NCBI GenBank assembly: GCA_036397635.1
Contig: DASWIP010000031.1
Location: forward strand, 8,597-72,596
Source of the DNA: DASWIP01 sp036397635
GTDB lineage: Bacteria; Actinomycetota; AC-67
Reading direction: 5' to 3'
DNA length: 64,000 nt
The notes under the pieces are model-generated. The model made no database searches and was not told where the DNA came from. It saw nothing but the letters and a program-made list of their open reading frames with translations. Below, one piece after another: positions 1-9,530 of this stretch (the first letter of the stretch is position 1; the number at the start of each line of letters is the position of its first letter). The position numbers and the translations under genes are program-made.

Positions 1-230
1 CCCCCGGATCGACTGATGCGATGAACGTATGCGCGCGCACGACGAGGTTCAATACGGGAAATCGCGTAGGGCTCGACGTGCCGATCGCGAGGGGCTCGAG
101 ACCGTCGAATGCGAGTGGCGCATCATCGTCGGCTGCTGAGAGCAGGTGGGGAAGCGGTCGGGCAGGAGAGGGAGCCTCGAAGGACGAATCTGTGATGGAG
201 TTCTCACTCGAGCTGTGGGGAGGTCCTCCC

Positions 231-725
231 GTGAACGTCTCCAGATCCCGCGCTGCTGTGGCGCTGGCCGCCGTAGCCGCCGCGGTACTGGTCTCGGGTC
301 CAGCGCCGCCCGCGCAGGCTGATCACTGCAATCGGATCGTGCTGCACTCGGGGACCGGGCTGCTTATCGATGCGGGACTGGCCGGCTGCCATATGCCGGC
401 GGGGCATGTCGACACGGATCACATCAATCCCGGCTCCTCGAGCCTGCAAGTGCGCGTGCTGGGAACCGAGAGGCCGTCGGACGTGAGCACGCTCGCCTTC
501 CCCGGTCTGACCGACTCAAGGTCGTGCGCGGACGGTGTGTGTGGGCTTACCCAGTGGACGTTCGAGCCTGAGGGAACCGTCAGCCATCCGGAGCCGCTTT
601 GGGACAGCGCCTTCTTCTCGATCGCGCGCGCGTCGAGCGTCGATGGGGGCGAAGCGGTTGTGACGATCTGCTTCGACGACGCAGGCACGGACTGCGTGTC
701 GCGCACGTACCGCACGCTGGCCTGA
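231..725 (+). CDS. Small exported cysteine-containing protein, unknown function
   Basis: A protein of 164 residues starting at GTG 231, chosen because GGGGAGG lies just upstream and the first 30 codons then form a good Sec signal peptide: basic start (VSRSR), an Ala/Val-rich core and a cleavage region ending PAQA before ADHC. A longer reading frame runs back to position 21, but that stretch has no protein-like features. The mature part has six cysteines, including one next to the predicted cleavage site and a close pair (SCADGVC), which would suit disulfides outside the cell. No family was recognised. Nothing upstream within the window links it to an operon; the next gene starts about 200 bases downstream, and I see no clear gene in that gap. 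Confidence 0.7.
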   Translation: MNVSRSRAAVALAAVAAAVLVSGPAPPAQADHCNRIVLHSGTGLLIDAGLAGCHMPAGHVDTDHINPGSSSLQVRVLGTERPSDVSTLAFPGLTDSRSCADGVCGLTQWTFEPEGTVSHPEPLWDSAFFSIARASSVDGGEAVVTICFDDAGTDCVSRTYRTLA

Positions 726-921
726 AGCAACTGAGGGGTCCAACCGTCGTCACGCGACGCGTGCTCGGATGCGCGGCGGGACTGATCGAAGCGGGCTGCG
801 CGATCTCGATTATGCTGACCACAGGCAGCACGGAGGAGGCGCTCGAACGCCTGCCTGATCATTCGATCGTTGGCTAGTTCCGGAGGCGGGGGACCACGGG
901 GCGACGGTCAGATGTCTTCAG

Positions 922-1794
922 ATGATGGACTGGATCCGAGAAGGAGAAGCTCTGCCGCCCGCCTTGCCGGGTGAGCCGGACAGTTCCCGCGCGACTCGAC
1001 CGACGGTGGTCGAGGATGAGGCCGGCGATCTGCGGATGTGGTACGCGGGTCACGACGGCTCGACGTCTCGGATCCTTGGAGCCGTCCAAAGGGTCGGGGA
1101 AGCGTGGAAGCGAATCGGTGTGGTCATCGATGCCGGTTTCTCGGGCGATGCGGACCACTATGGCGTCGAGTCTCCGTGCGTTGTGCGCACCCCCGGCGGG
1201 TACCTGATGTCCTACGGCGGCTTCGACGGCGAAGTCACGAGGCTCCACATGGCGACCTCGGCCGATGGACTGAACTGGGCTCCGCAAGGCACCATCATGC
1301 AGCGGGAAGCGGAGGACGTCCTTGCGGCCACCGATCCTTGCCTGCTCGTTTCGGGATCAGGGGTGTGGCTGTATTACACGGGCCATTCCGAGGTCGCGAA
1401 CCTGCCGCGGGCAACCATCATGGCCGCTGTGTCCCCCTCCGGTGCGTCCTGGGATCGCATCGGCCCGGTGCTCGAGCCCGCCCCCGGCGAGGTTGCCCTC
1501 TCGCATGCCTGCGTCCTCGACGTCGCGGCGACCTTCTGGATGTTCTTCGGTTGCGACGACGGCAGCCGCTCCACGATAGAGATGGCGACCTCGCGCGACG
1601 GCGTGACCTGGGAACGACGCGGAACGACGCTCTCGCCGTCGGGGACCGGACCAGACGCGCGTTCGGTACACGGCCCATGCGCAGTGCGCCTGCACGACGG
1701 AACTCTGCGGATGTGGTACGCGGGACTCGCAGCCGAGGATCAGGGGCCCTCCTATCGCATCTGTTCCGCGAGGTTCCCTGCGCCGCCCTTTTAG
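922..1794 (+). CDS. Five-bladed beta-propeller protein, GH43/GH32/GH130-like
   Basis: A protein of 290 residues without signal peptide. Repeated blade motifs of the glycosidase five-bladed propeller type are visible: MWYAGHDG near residue 38, SADGLNW, YYTGHSE, SRDGVTWERRG and a second MWYAGL near the C-terminus. Such folds occur in fructosidases, arabinanases and mannoside phosphorylases, and also in non-enzymatic propellers, so substrate and activity cannot be assigned. The start at 922 is one of two adjacent ATGs and the Shine-Dalgarno signal is weak. The end overlaps the convergent histidine kinase gene by 4 bases. Confidence 0.65.
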   Translation: MMDWIREGEALPPALPGEPDSSRATRPTVVEDEAGDLRMWYAGHDGSTSRILGAVQRVGEAWKRIGVVIDAGFSGDADHYGVESPCVVRTPGGYLMSYGGFDGEVTRLHMATSADGLNWAPQGTIMQREAEDVLAATDPCLLVSGSGVWLYYTGHSEVANLPRATIMAAVSPSGASWDRIGPVLEPAPGEVALSHACVLDVAATFWMFFGCDDGSRSTIEMATSRDGVTWERRGTTLSPSGTGPDARSVHGPCAVRLHDGTLRMWYAGLAAEDQGPSYRICSARFPAPPF

Positions 1795-3692
1795 CCTCGG
1801 GCCAGCGCGCGCCGGTGCTCGGAGCGAGGGGCTTGCGGGAGCGTGAACCGGAAGATGGAGCCCTTGTCCGGCTCACTCTGGAACGAGATCTGCCCGCCGT
1901 GCGCCTCGACGAGCCGCTTGGTCAAGGCGAGCCCCAGGCCGGTCGAGGGCTGACCGCGCAGCGGCGCCGTTCCTTGGGCCCGGTAGAAGGGCTCGAAGAT
2001 GAGATCCCAGGCATCGGCTGGCACGCCGACGCCCGTGTCGCTCACCGTGATCTCGACCGCGCCGCTGCCCTCGACCGCGCCGCTGCTCTCGACCGCGCGC
2101 ACCTCGATCCGCCCGCCAGGCGGGGTGTACTTGACCGCGTTGTCGAGAAGGTTCTGCACGATGCCTCTGAGCCGCCGCGGGTCCACGATGACGCGCGGCA
2201 GGGTGCGTGGGATCCGGACGGTGACGATGAGGTCGTCTTGATCGAACAGCGGCTGCATGCTGGGGATGACATCGTCGAGGACCTCGCGGACCGACACCGA
2301 CTCTGGCTCGATCGTCAGCATGCCGGCTTCCATCTTCGCGAAATCGAGGATCTCGTTGACCAGGGCGAGCAGCTCGCGCGCCGAGCCATCGATCCGCCGG
2401 CCGGCGTGCGCGACGACGGCGTCCTTGGGCGCCTGCTCCAGGAGCATCGCCGCCTGGTTGAGGATGACGGCCAGCGGTGTCCGCAACTCGTGCGAGATCG
2501 ACGCGAACAGCTCGTTGCGTTGTCCAAGCAGGCGCTGCACCTCCTCGGTGCGCTGTTTCACGCGGGCGTCCAACGTGTCATGGCTCAACTGCAACTGATC
2601 GGCCATCTGATTGATCCCGAGCGCGAGCGACCCGATCTCGTCGGCGCCTTCCATGGTGGCGCGCGCGCTCAACTCGCCCCGGCCGAGACTGTGAACCGTG
2701 GACACCAACGGCCGGACCTGACCGACGACGACGCGGGAGAGCAACGCGCCGATCCCCACGACGCCGGCCATCCCCACCAACAGCAGCAGGCCAAGCTGGA
2801 CCGCTGCTCGGCGCGCGGCTGCGAAGGCAGGCGCCGTGGGGGTCTGGAACGCCAGCGTCCCGAGCCTTCGTCCCTGCACTTCGTAGGGCGCGTAGAGGAC
2901 GGCGAACTCCCGACCGCCGCTGCGGATGGTCTGGCGGCGGGAGGTACCCTCGTCCAACATCGGGACGTTCGTCGGTCGTAACCAAGGGCCGGCCGTTCCC
3001 AACTCACTCCCTTTTGCCGTGTAGAGCGCGACGGCTTCGTCGCCTGGGAACTCGCCGGAGGCTCGCGCCAGCGATTCGTCGAGTAGACCCTCCAGGCGCA
3101 TCGCGACGATGGCCACGCCTACCACCTCGCACGGCTCGGACGAAGCGCACACCGGCGTCGCGATCGCCAGCATCCTGGCATCTTGATCCTCGAGCACACC
3201 TGCATGTCGTCCCCCGTCGCGGTCTGCGAGGGCCACTTCGACGAAGCGCTCGTCGAACCGCGGTGCCGGGCCAGGCTCCGATCCTCTCGACCTGAGCGCG
3301 ACCGGCCGGCGCGTCGGCTCCAGGACCACTGAGAGGTCGAGGTCGCTCTTCAACCGTTGCACGGAGCCCAGCAGCCGCGATACCGCGCGCACGTCCCGGT
3401 CCGAGACCGCCGTCGCCATCCCCTGGAGGTTCGACGCGAAGTTGACCGACTCGAGCAGGTAGAGCTCACGATCACGGAGCAAGGTGCGAACGTTGAGGGA
3501 CCGCTGGAGCAGCTCCTGGTCGAGCTGAGCTTCGGCGCGCGCGGCGAGCTCGTGGATGATCCGGAAACCGCCCGCCGTACCGACGATCACCATAAGCGCG
3601 AAGAAGGGGATGAGCAGCTTCCAGAACAGCGGGAGATCGCGGAACCACGATCGCCGGTGGGGCGTCCGAACCCGTGCGGCCCTTCGAGACAT
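1791..3692 (-). CDS. Membrane sensor histidine kinase (HAMP, HisKA, HATPase_c)
   Basis: A protein of 633 residues. Transmembrane helix 1 at about 22-45, an extracytoplasmic sensor region at about 46-290, helix 2 at about 296-322, then a HAMP linker. The HisKA dimerisation domain carries SISHELRTPL with phospho-acceptor His401. The ATPase domain shows the N box (NLLDNAVKYTPPGG, about 514-527), G1 (SDTGVGVP) and G2 (STGLGLALTKRLVEAHGG). It autophosphorylates and should pass phosphate to a receiver domain. The gene lies 72 bases downstream of a response regulator on the same strand, so the two are probably co-transcribed. The HisKA class is more often partnered with OmpR-type regulators than with the LuxR-type one found here. 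Confidence 0.93.
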   Translation of the reverse strand: MSRRAARVRTPHRRSWFRDLPLFWKLLIPFFALMVIVGTAGGFRIIHELAARAEAQLDQELLQRSLNVRTLLRDRELYLLESVNFASNLQGMATAVSDRDVRAVSRLLGSVQRLKSDLDLSVVLEPTRRPVALRSRGSEPGPAPRFDERFVEVALADRDGGRHAGVLEDQDARMLAIATPVCASSEPCEVVGVAIVAMRLEGLLDESLARASGEFPGDEAVALYTAKGSELGTAGPWLRPTNVPMLDEGTSRRQTIRSGGREFAVLYAPYEVQGRRLGTLAFQTPTAPAFAAARRAAVQLGLLLLVGMAGVVGIGALLSRVVVGQVRPLVSTVHSLGRGELSARATMEGADEIGSLALGINQMADQLQLSHDTLDARVKQRTEEVQRLLGQRNELFASISHELRTPLAVILNQAAMLLEQAPKDAVVAHAGRRIDGSARELLALVNEILDFAKMEAGMLTIEPESVSVREVLDDVIPSMQPLFDQDDLIVTVRIPRTLPRVIVDPRRLRGIVQNLLDNAVKYTPPGGRIEVRAVESSGAVEGSGAVEITVSDTGVGVPADAWDLIFEPFYRAQGTAPLRGQPSTGLGLALTKRLVEAHGGQISFQSEPDKGSIFRFTLPQAPRSEHRRALARG

Positions 3693-3764
3693 CGCTCCCT
3701 CCCTGTGGGCCGCCGTCGGGCATGTGGCGAGGATCGCCGACGCAAGCGTAACAGCGGTCGCGTG

Positions 3765-4826
3765 TCAGGCGGAACGGAGATACGCGATGACGGCCAGGAC
3801 GCGGCGGTGGTCGTCGGGAGTGACCTCGAGCCCGAGCTTGGTGAAGATGCTCCGCACATGCGCCTCGACCGTCTTGGCGGTCAGCGAGAGATGCTCGGAG
3901 ATCGCTTGATTGGACCGGCCCTCCGCCATTAACGCGAGCACCTCACGCTCACGGGGTGAGATCGAAGCGAGGAGAGCACTTCCTCCTCCCACCAGCGAGC
4001 GAACCACGTCGGGATCGATCACGGTGTCACCGGCCACCAGCCGCACGAGCGCGTCGCGGAGTTGGTGTGGCTCGGACATCCGGCGATCGAGCAGCAGCCC
4101 GATGCCCGGCGCTCGCGTCACGACCGCGACATCGGCGGCGTCGGACAGCAGCAGGATGGGCAGATCGGCTCGGAACGCACGGAGCTGCGCGACCTCCGCA
4201 TCGGTTCGGACGAGCGCGGCATCCGCGACCGCGACGTCGCAGGGCTGCTCTGCGATCAGAGCGAACAGATCTTCCAGTGTTTCCACCGAACCGAGCACGT
4301 CGAACCCGAGGTCCCCCACCACGCGCACGATCCCTTCGCGCATGAACATCGAACCGTGTGCGACGGTCACACGGAGCCGTGATTCGACGTTGGCCAAGCG
4401 GCGCAGCTCCGTGAGCACCAACCCGGCGAGGGTTGACGGGAACACGATCTCACCGGCGCGGATCGCGTGAACGGCATCGATGACGTCGGAAGCTTCAGCG
4501 GTCTTGACCAGGTATCCGGACGCACCTGCCTTGACGGCTCGGAGGACGTCAGACCGCTCCTCCGACGACGACAAGACCAGGACCTTCAACGCCGGTGTGT
4601 TCGAGAGCATCAGGGCGACCAGCCGGTCACCACTCTCGCCGGGCAGGCCCATATCCACGATCGCCAGCTCGGGGGATGTCTCGACGAGCATGGTCAACGC
4701 CGTGCCTGCATCGCCGGCCTCGGCGACCACGCGCGCGCCCGCGCGCTCGAGCATCGCGCGAAGCGTTTCACGCCAGATCGGGTGGTCGTCGACCAGCATC
4801 ACCGTCGCCGGCTCTGGAACCGTCAT
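3765..4826 (-). CDS. Double-receiver LuxR/NarL-type response regulator
   Basis: A protein of 353 residues. The start at 4826 was chosen because the receiver fold begins at once (VMLVDDHP); 37 further upstream in-frame codons look unlike protein. Receiver 1 (about 8-125) has the acidic pair D13/D14, phospho-acceptor D58 and K108. Receiver 2 (about 151-275) is degenerate: the acidic pair is replaced by Ala-His (156-157) and the conserved Lys is not evident, although an Asp (D202) sits near the acceptor position. The LuxR-type helix-turn-helix is at about 286-345 (SPREREVLALMAEG, then KTVEAHVRSIFTKLGL). It should bind DNA when phosphorylated on receiver 1. It precedes the histidine kinase gene on the same strand. 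Confidence 0.9.
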   Translation of the reverse strand: MTVPEPATVMLVDDHPIWRETLRAMLERAGARVVAEAGDAGTALTMLVETSPELAIVDMGLPGESGDRLVALMLSNTPALKVLVLSSSEERSDVLRAVKAGASGYLVKTAEASDVIDAVHAIRAGEIVFPSTLAGLVLTELRRLANVESRLRVTVAHGSMFMREGIVRVVGDLGFDVLGSVETLEDLFALIAEQPCDVAVADAALVRTDAEVAQLRAFRADLPILLLSDAADVAVVTRAPGIGLLLDRRMSEPHQLRDALVRLVAGDTVIDPDVVRSLVGGGSALLASISPREREVLALMAEGRSNQAISEHLSLTAKTVEAHVRSIFTKLGLEVTPDDHRRVLAVIAYLRSA

Positions 4827-4973
4827 GGGCGGAGTCTCACATCCCAGTGCTGAGCGCGCAATGGAGCACACCCCGCATCTTCTGAGCTGGGGGTAACCCT
4901 CAAGCCATCTTCGCGGGCCTCCCCCGATGCGACACACGATCCGTGAGGGGCACTATGTGCCACAGGGGACGAT
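4827..4973. promoter_or_regulatory. Divergent intergenic region, probable back-to-back promoters
   Basis: This 147-base gap separates the two-component operon (minus) from a three-gene run of exported proteins (plus). Promoters for both are expected here, which would place the exported proteins within reach of the response regulator. I found no convincing -35/-10 pair or strong dyad, so the regulatory link is only inferred from layout. Confidence 0.35.
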
Positions 4974-5675
4974 ATGGCACCGATCAGCAGACCGAGCAGC
5001 CTCGAGGGGATACGACCCCTCCTCGCGGTCGTGATCTCGATGACGCTGGTCATGGGTGGCATCCTGATCGGATCCCGGCTCCCCGGGCGGGATGTCACGC
5101 TGCGCTATCCAACCGGCTTCGCGCTCGACTATGCGGGCGCGCCCGCAGATTCATTCGTTCCGCTGACAGCGGACGGTCTGTCTCGCGGATCAGACCTCAC
5201 GCCCCACGGCTCTGGCTCTGCCGACGACGTTCTGACTGGTGACGGGCGGGCGTTCCAAGGACCGGACCCCGAGTGCCGCGACAACCCGTACGACCTCCGC
5301 CCCCGACCGTGCGAGGCGACGAGCCAGAGCGTGGAGTACGTAGCGACTCCGGGGGGCTTGGGCGTCAATTACGAAGACTCTCCCGCGAGCGTCGGCGGTC
5401 AGATCTTCCAGGTTCCATCGACACTGCGCAGCATCCGGGTCGAGGACGACAACGGCCCCGGCGTGTCGGTGTTCGTCTGCCAGCGGTACGTGGCCGACGG
5501 GAGGGGCGACATCTGCACGAGTGGCGACGTGGAGTTGCGGTTCTGCTCGGCGGCTGGACCGCTCGATGTCAGCGGTGAGGGATTCAGGCCGGGGTACTTC
5601 CGCATCCGTGTGGACACCGCGAGCCCGACCTGCCCAACCGCGGGAACAACGGGAACCATCACCATCACCTGGTAG
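4974..5675 (+). CDS. Membrane-anchored exported protein, unknown function
   Basis: A protein of 233 residues with one N-terminal hydrophobic segment (about 14-33, LLAVVISMTLVMGGILIG) that would act as a signal anchor, followed by a polar domain with paired cysteines (PECRDNPYDLRPRPCE; then VCQRY and RFCSAAG) ending in a beta-rich tail. No family recognised. It is the first of three exported-protein genes in a row (46-base, then 17-base gaps) and is divergent from the two-component operon, so co-transcription with the downstream genes is likely. Confidence 0.65.
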   Translation: MAPISRPSSLEGIRPLLAVVISMTLVMGGILIGSRLPGRDVTLRYPTGFALDYAGAPADSFVPLTADGLSRGSDLTPHGSGSADDVLTGDGRAFQGPDPECRDNPYDLRPRPCEATSQSVEYVATPGGLGVNYEDSPASVGGQIFQVPSTLRSIRVEDDNGPGVSVFVCQRYVADGRGDICTSGDVELRFCSAAGPLDVSGEGFRPGYFRIRVDTASPTCPTAGTTGTITITW

Positions 5676-5721
5676 CGCCTGACGCAACAGTCGGCGATGC
5701 CAGCCGAGAAGGGGGAAGGGC

Positions 5722-6168
5722 ATGTCCAAGAGACTGAGTACGACGGTCTTGGCCTTAGTCGCGAGCATGGCGTTCGCATCGCCGGTGATCTCGCACGCCG
5801 GAACGGACCACTACATCTACCGCGCCGGCGACTCGACGGGCACCAATCTGCTTTCCACCGTGGAAACCCCGGCCGGGCGCGCCGCGCCGCTGGGCTACTT
5901 CTTCGTACGTCCCGTCGGCACCAGCTTCACGTTGAATGTGGACGACCAGGGAACCCTCGATGGGCTCGAGGTCGCCGTGAGCGCCCATACGTCCGACGGG
6001 TTCTTATTCGTGGGCTGCTTGCCGGTGCGAACCACGAGGACGATCACGGGCGCCAGGCCGGGTGCGGAAGTCGTGATCTGGATCGAGAACCTCGGTCCAC
6101 GCTCGTTCCCCGGCGCTTGCAGCGGCATGGCAACCGCCGGCATCGCAACCGTCACCGGCGTTCAGTAG
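5722..6168 (+). CDS. Small secreted protein, unknown function
   Basis: A protein of 148 residues preceded by an AGAAGGGGGAAGG-type ribosome site. The N-terminus is a classical Sec signal (MSKRLSTTVLALVASMAFAS) with cleavage likely after SHA near residue 26. The mature part is short and beta-rich with two cysteines (VGCLP and GACSG). No family recognised. It lies between another exported protein and the subtilase gene, 17 bases upstream of the latter, so it may be a substrate, chaperone or inhibitor of the protease; that is inference only. Confidence 0.65.
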   Translation: MSKRLSTTVLALVASMAFASPVISHAGTDHYIYRAGDSTGTNLLSTVETPAGRAAPLGYFFVRPVGTSFTLNVDDQGTLDGLEVAVSAHTSDGFLFVGCLPVRTTRTITGARPGAEVVIWIENLGPRSFPGACSGMATAGIATVTGVQ

Positions 6169-6185
6169 CACTTACAGGGGGAGAC

Positions 6186-8180
6186 ATGAACGCGATGATC
6201 AGAAGGATGGCGCTCGCTGCGAGCATCGTGCTGGCGGCGGCGGGATCGGTCGGTGCCTCGCACGCATCGGTGACACCGGTTGCACCGCGACCGGCGACGG
6301 TCCTAGACGCCGGCCTCGTTGCGATGCTGGACGCCGCGGAGCCGGGCGAGTCCCTGATCGTCTTCGTCCATGGCGAGGGGCGGGAGGACGCGTCGCGCGC
6401 GGCGCGAGCGGTGGGCCTCGACGTGCTGGAGCGCTGGGAGAAGGTCGGCGTCGCGGTCGCCTCTGGCTCTGCGGAGGCCATCCGACGGCTCTCTGCGGAT
6501 CCCTCGGTGACCTACATCGAGCCAGACCGCCCGGTCGAGATGCTCCTGGACACCGCACACATCGCGACGCGCGCGCAGGAGGCTCGCGAGCCCGCCGCAG
6601 GGCTGCTCGAGCCAGAGGGGTTCCCCTACGACGGCACCGGGGTGACGATCGCCATCCCCGACTCGGGGATCGACGCGACGCACCCGATGTTCGTGCAGGA
6701 CGGAACCTCGAAGGTGGTGCGCAACCTGCGCCATGCCTGCCTCGAATCGGCTCCGTGCAGCGCCTGGGTCGAGGCCGACGACAACGACGCTGCCGACGGG
6801 CACGGCACCGCCGTGGCAAGCGTCGCAGCGGGCTACGAGCGCGTCAGCGCCAGGGGCAGGACCGTCCGCGGGGTTGCCCCCGGGGCGAAGCTCGTAGGGC
6901 TAGGGAGCGAGGGCGTCTATCTCTATGGCCACCTCAGCGGCTTCAACTGGGTCCTTGAGAATCACGCGGATCCCTGCGGTGATGGAACGTGTCCTCCGAT
7001 CCGCGTGATGAGCTACTCGGGAGGGTCGGCGGATTCGGTGACGGCCGCGCAGCTGGTAGAGGCGTTGGTGTCTGAGGGGATCACCGTGACCGTGGCGGTG
7101 GGCAACGACGGCGGCGACGGGTCACAGGACAACGTCTCTCCGCTGGTGCATACCACGACGCCCGGCGTCATCGGCGTCGCGAACTACGAAGACAACGACA
7201 TCGGCAGCAGGGACTACGGTCTGGACCCCAGCAGCGGGCGAGGACTCAGGACCGATCCAAGCAGTTATCCCGACCTCGCCGCGCCGGGGACTTGGATCAC
7301 CCTGGCATGCAGGGCCACGCAACGGAGGTGCCAGCCGGGCCTCGAAGCGGATCCCGATTACTCGATCCTCACCGGGACGTCCCTCTCTGCTCCGTACGTC
7401 GCAGGCGTCGTTGCCTTGCTCGTCGAGGCGAACCCTGCGCTAACGCCCGCGGACATCGAGGACCTGCTGGAGGACACCGCCTATCAGTTCGGAACGGCCG
7501 ACTATGTCGCTGATCCGACCAACCCGAACCATACGACCTCGTTCGACCGGGGTCACGGCCTCGTCGATGTCACGGCGGCCCTGGCGGCCGCGCTGGAGCG
7601 ACCGGCACCGTACTGGAGCTGCGGTACCGGTGACATCGTCGATCCGGAGGGCGACGCGACGGCCCTCGCCGAGGAGACGGGCTTGTCGCCGCCGTCGGCC
7701 GACGGCCTGGACATCACGCGCGCGTGGGTGAGCACCGACCCAACAACCGGCGCGCTCACGTTCGCCGTGCGGCTGGCCGATCTCGGGGAGCTTCCCCCGG
7801 CGGCTGCTGTGGGCGAGTACCTGCGCTTCTACTTCACCTACGCTGGCGCGCCCTACGAGGTCCACATGCAGCGGCTGGGTGGCGCCGCCGAGGCGAGCGT
7901 CCGATTCCATCTGCAAACGGCGGGGAGCGCCATCGATCGAGTGATCGTCGCCGACGACCTCGCCGGCAGCTTCGACCATGTCGCAGACGTGGTTCGGGCA
8001 GTGGTTCCCGCCAGCGCGTTCAACGATTGGAACCCCGCCGTGCCGGTCGTCGTGGACGGCGACCTCCTGACCGGACTCCAGGTCACGTCCAACCGGCCGC
8101 ACGGGAACCGTCCTGCAGGGCCGGCGTTCCTGATCGCCGACACCGCCAAGGGCGCCTGTCCCCACATCGTCGGGTCCTAA
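6186..8180 (+). CDS. Secreted subtilisin-like serine protease (S8 family)
   Basis: A protein of 664 residues; ATG 6186 follows a strong CAGGGGG site, and the first 27 residues are a signal peptide. A prodomain-like segment (about 55-120, SLIVFVHGEG to VTYIEPDRPVE) resembles the I9 inhibitor that self-cleaves on maturation. The catalytic triad is visible: Asp159 (IPDSGIDATHP), His206 (DGHGTAVASVAAG) and Ser399 (GTSLSAPYVAGVVALL). A beta-rich C-terminal domain of roughly 190 residues follows the protease fold (about 475-664). It should degrade proteins outside the cell. A decayed partial copy of this gene lies about 3 kb downstream at 10275-10525. Confidence 0.92.
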   Translation: MNAMIRRMALAASIVLAAAGSVGASHASVTPVAPRPATVLDAGLVAMLDAAEPGESLIVFVHGEGREDASRAARAVGLDVLERWEKVGVAVASGSAEAIRRLSADPSVTYIEPDRPVEMLLDTAHIATRAQEAREPAAGLLEPEGFPYDGTGVTIAIPDSGIDATHPMFVQDGTSKVVRNLRHACLESAPCSAWVEADDNDAADGHGTAVASVAAGYERVSARGRTVRGVAPGAKLVGLGSEGVYLYGHLSGFNWVLENHADPCGDGTCPPIRVMSYSGGSADSVTAAQLVEALVSEGITVTVAVGNDGGDGSQDNVSPLVHTTTPGVIGVANYEDNDIGSRDYGLDPSSGRGLRTDPSSYPDLAAPGTWITLACRATQRRCQPGLEADPDYSILTGTSLSAPYVAGVVALLVEANPALTPADIEDLLEDTAYQFGTADYVADPTNPNHTTSFDRGHGLVDVTAALAAALERPAPYWSCGTGDIVDPEGDATALAEETGLSPPSADGLDITRAWVSTDPTTGALTFAVRLADLGELPPAAAVGEYLRFYFTYAGAPYEVHMQRLGGAAEASVRFHLQTAGSAIDRVIVADDLAGSFDHVADVVRAVVPASAFNDWNPAVPVVVDGDLLTGLQVTSNRPHGNRPAGPAFLIADTAKGACPHIVGS

Positions 8181-8185
8181 CCCGA
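8170..8185 (+). terminator. Short hairpin at the end of the subtilase gene
   Basis: A 6-base-pair perfect inverted repeat (TCGGGT / ACCCGA, loop CCTA) spans the stop codon. No T-run follows, so it is a weak candidate. The remaining gap up to the convergent ATPase gene (to 8308) holds nothing else recognisable. Confidence 0.25.
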
Positions 8186-8308
8186 ACCAGCATCGCGTTC
8201 CTGAATACGAAAGTGCTCCTCGCGAAGATTCACGGTCGGTTCGGCGAACTCGCCGGCGGCGCGCAGCCTCAACCCGACCGGCTCCAGTGCACCGACCAGG
8301 GCTGGTCC

Positions 8309-9526
8309 TCAGACAAGCTGCGACAAGAAGGTTTGCGCGGGGACGATCACGGGGCGCGACTCCTTGAACGAGTCCGCCGAATTGTACGGTGCGTCCATGA
8401 CGACCTGGAATGCGTGCGCGGCTCCGACCGCCCGCTGGAAGTAGGCCAGCGAGGGAGACAATCGCGGGCCAGAGCCCTGCTTCACCTCCACGAGGAACCA
8501 CGGCGTTCGATCGCGCGCAACGATCAGATCCACTTCACGTTTCTGCTTGTCGCGCAGGTAATGCATGGAGAAGTCACCGAGGCCTGCGTCGGTCCAGAAA
8601 TGACACGCCTTCAGGAGTGCGGCTGCGACCATGTTCTCAGCGCGCGCGCCGGGGTCGTCGATGGATGACCAATCCCAGAGGTAGTACTTCGGCGCCTTGC
8701 GCAAGGACCGAGCGACGTTGCGCGTCCAGGGGCGGACGCTGAACAGGACGTAGAGATGCTCCAATGCGGTGAGCCACCGGCGGATCGAGTCCTGAGAGGC
8801 GCCCACTTCCGTCGCCAGCGCCGCCGTTGGAGCCGTCCCACCCACCCGGTCCGCCACAACGTTTACGAGGTGCTCGACCTGAGCGATGTCCTGCAATCGA
8901 GTGAGATCGCGGAGGTCCTCCCTGAGGAGGCGTTCCGATCGCAGCCGCCGCCATCGCCGCGCGAACCGCTCCTCCGCCCTCGTGAGCGGCTCGGGGAACC
9001 CACCGAAGCGCGCTAGGGCTTCGAAGGAATCGCGATCGAGCTTCTTGGGGGGCAGGATGAGCGCGTCTGGGTGCGCATTCGGTCGAACAAGTTCGCTGAC
9101 CGAGAACGGGTGCATGCGATGGGGAAGGAACCGGCCCAACAAGCTGTCTCCGCCCCGGCGGAAGATGTCGAGCCGAGCGCTTCCGGTGACCAAGATGCCG
9201 GCTTGTTCTCCGTACGTGTCGAAGAGACCCTTGAGCGAGTTCTTCCACCGGGGCATCTTGTGGATCTCATCCAACACCAGGATCGGCCTCCGGCGCCTCG
9301 CGGTGTCTAGCTCGGCGGATCGTGCGACCTCACCTGCGCCGGCCGCGAACAACCGTCGGACCTCCGGTGCGTCGGCGTTGAAGTAGCGGATCCGACCCAG
9401 CGAGGCGGGTGCAGTGCGCGAGGTGCTTGTCTTGCCTACCTGACGGGGTCCGGACAAGAACAGCATCTGGCGGTTCTCAGTGAAGTGCTCCTTGATGACA
9501 GAGTCGTAGCGCCTTGGCACGTACAT
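8309..9526 (-). CDS. AAA ATPase with DUF4143 domain
   Basis: A protein of 405 residues. The P-loop is SGPRQVGKT (25-33, Lys32), Walker B is ILVLDEIHK (about 82-90), and a sensor-like TGSARLDIF follows, all typical of the AAA_14 ATPase. The C-terminal half carries the DUF4143 type region with an acidic-basic pattern (REVDLIVARD, WFLVEVKQG) seen in restriction-like folds. These proteins are common, often mobile, and of unknown role. ATG 9526 lies only four bases from a tandem palindrome and just after a TATAGT hexamer, so translation may be leaderless. It is downstream of an orphan antitoxin gene on the same strand. Confidence 0.85.
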   Translation of the reverse strand: MYVPRRYDSVIKEHFTENRQMLFLSGPRQVGKTSTSRTAPASLGRIRYFNADAPEVRRLFAAGAGEVARSAELDTARRRRPILVLDEIHKMPRWKNSLKGLFDTYGEQAGILVTGSARLDIFRRGGDSLLGRFLPHRMHPFSVSELVRPNAHPDALILPPKKLDRDSFEALARFGGFPEPLTRAEERFARRWRRLRSERLLREDLRDLTRLQDIAQVEHLVNVVADRVGGTAPTAALATEVGASQDSIRRWLTALEHLYVLFSVRPWTRNVARSLRKAPKYYLWDWSSIDDPGARAENMVAAALLKACHFWTDAGLGDFSMHYLRDKQKREVDLIVARDRTPWFLVEVKQGSGPRLSPSLAYFQRAVGAAHAFQVVMDAPYNSADSFKESRPVIVPAQTFLSQLV

Positions 9527-9530
9527 GAGG

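Noticed and set aside
1038..2981. Very long plus-strand open frame opposite the histidine kinase
   Set aside because: High GC leaves few stops; translation is Arg-rich with no domain, while the minus-strand kinase has every motif.
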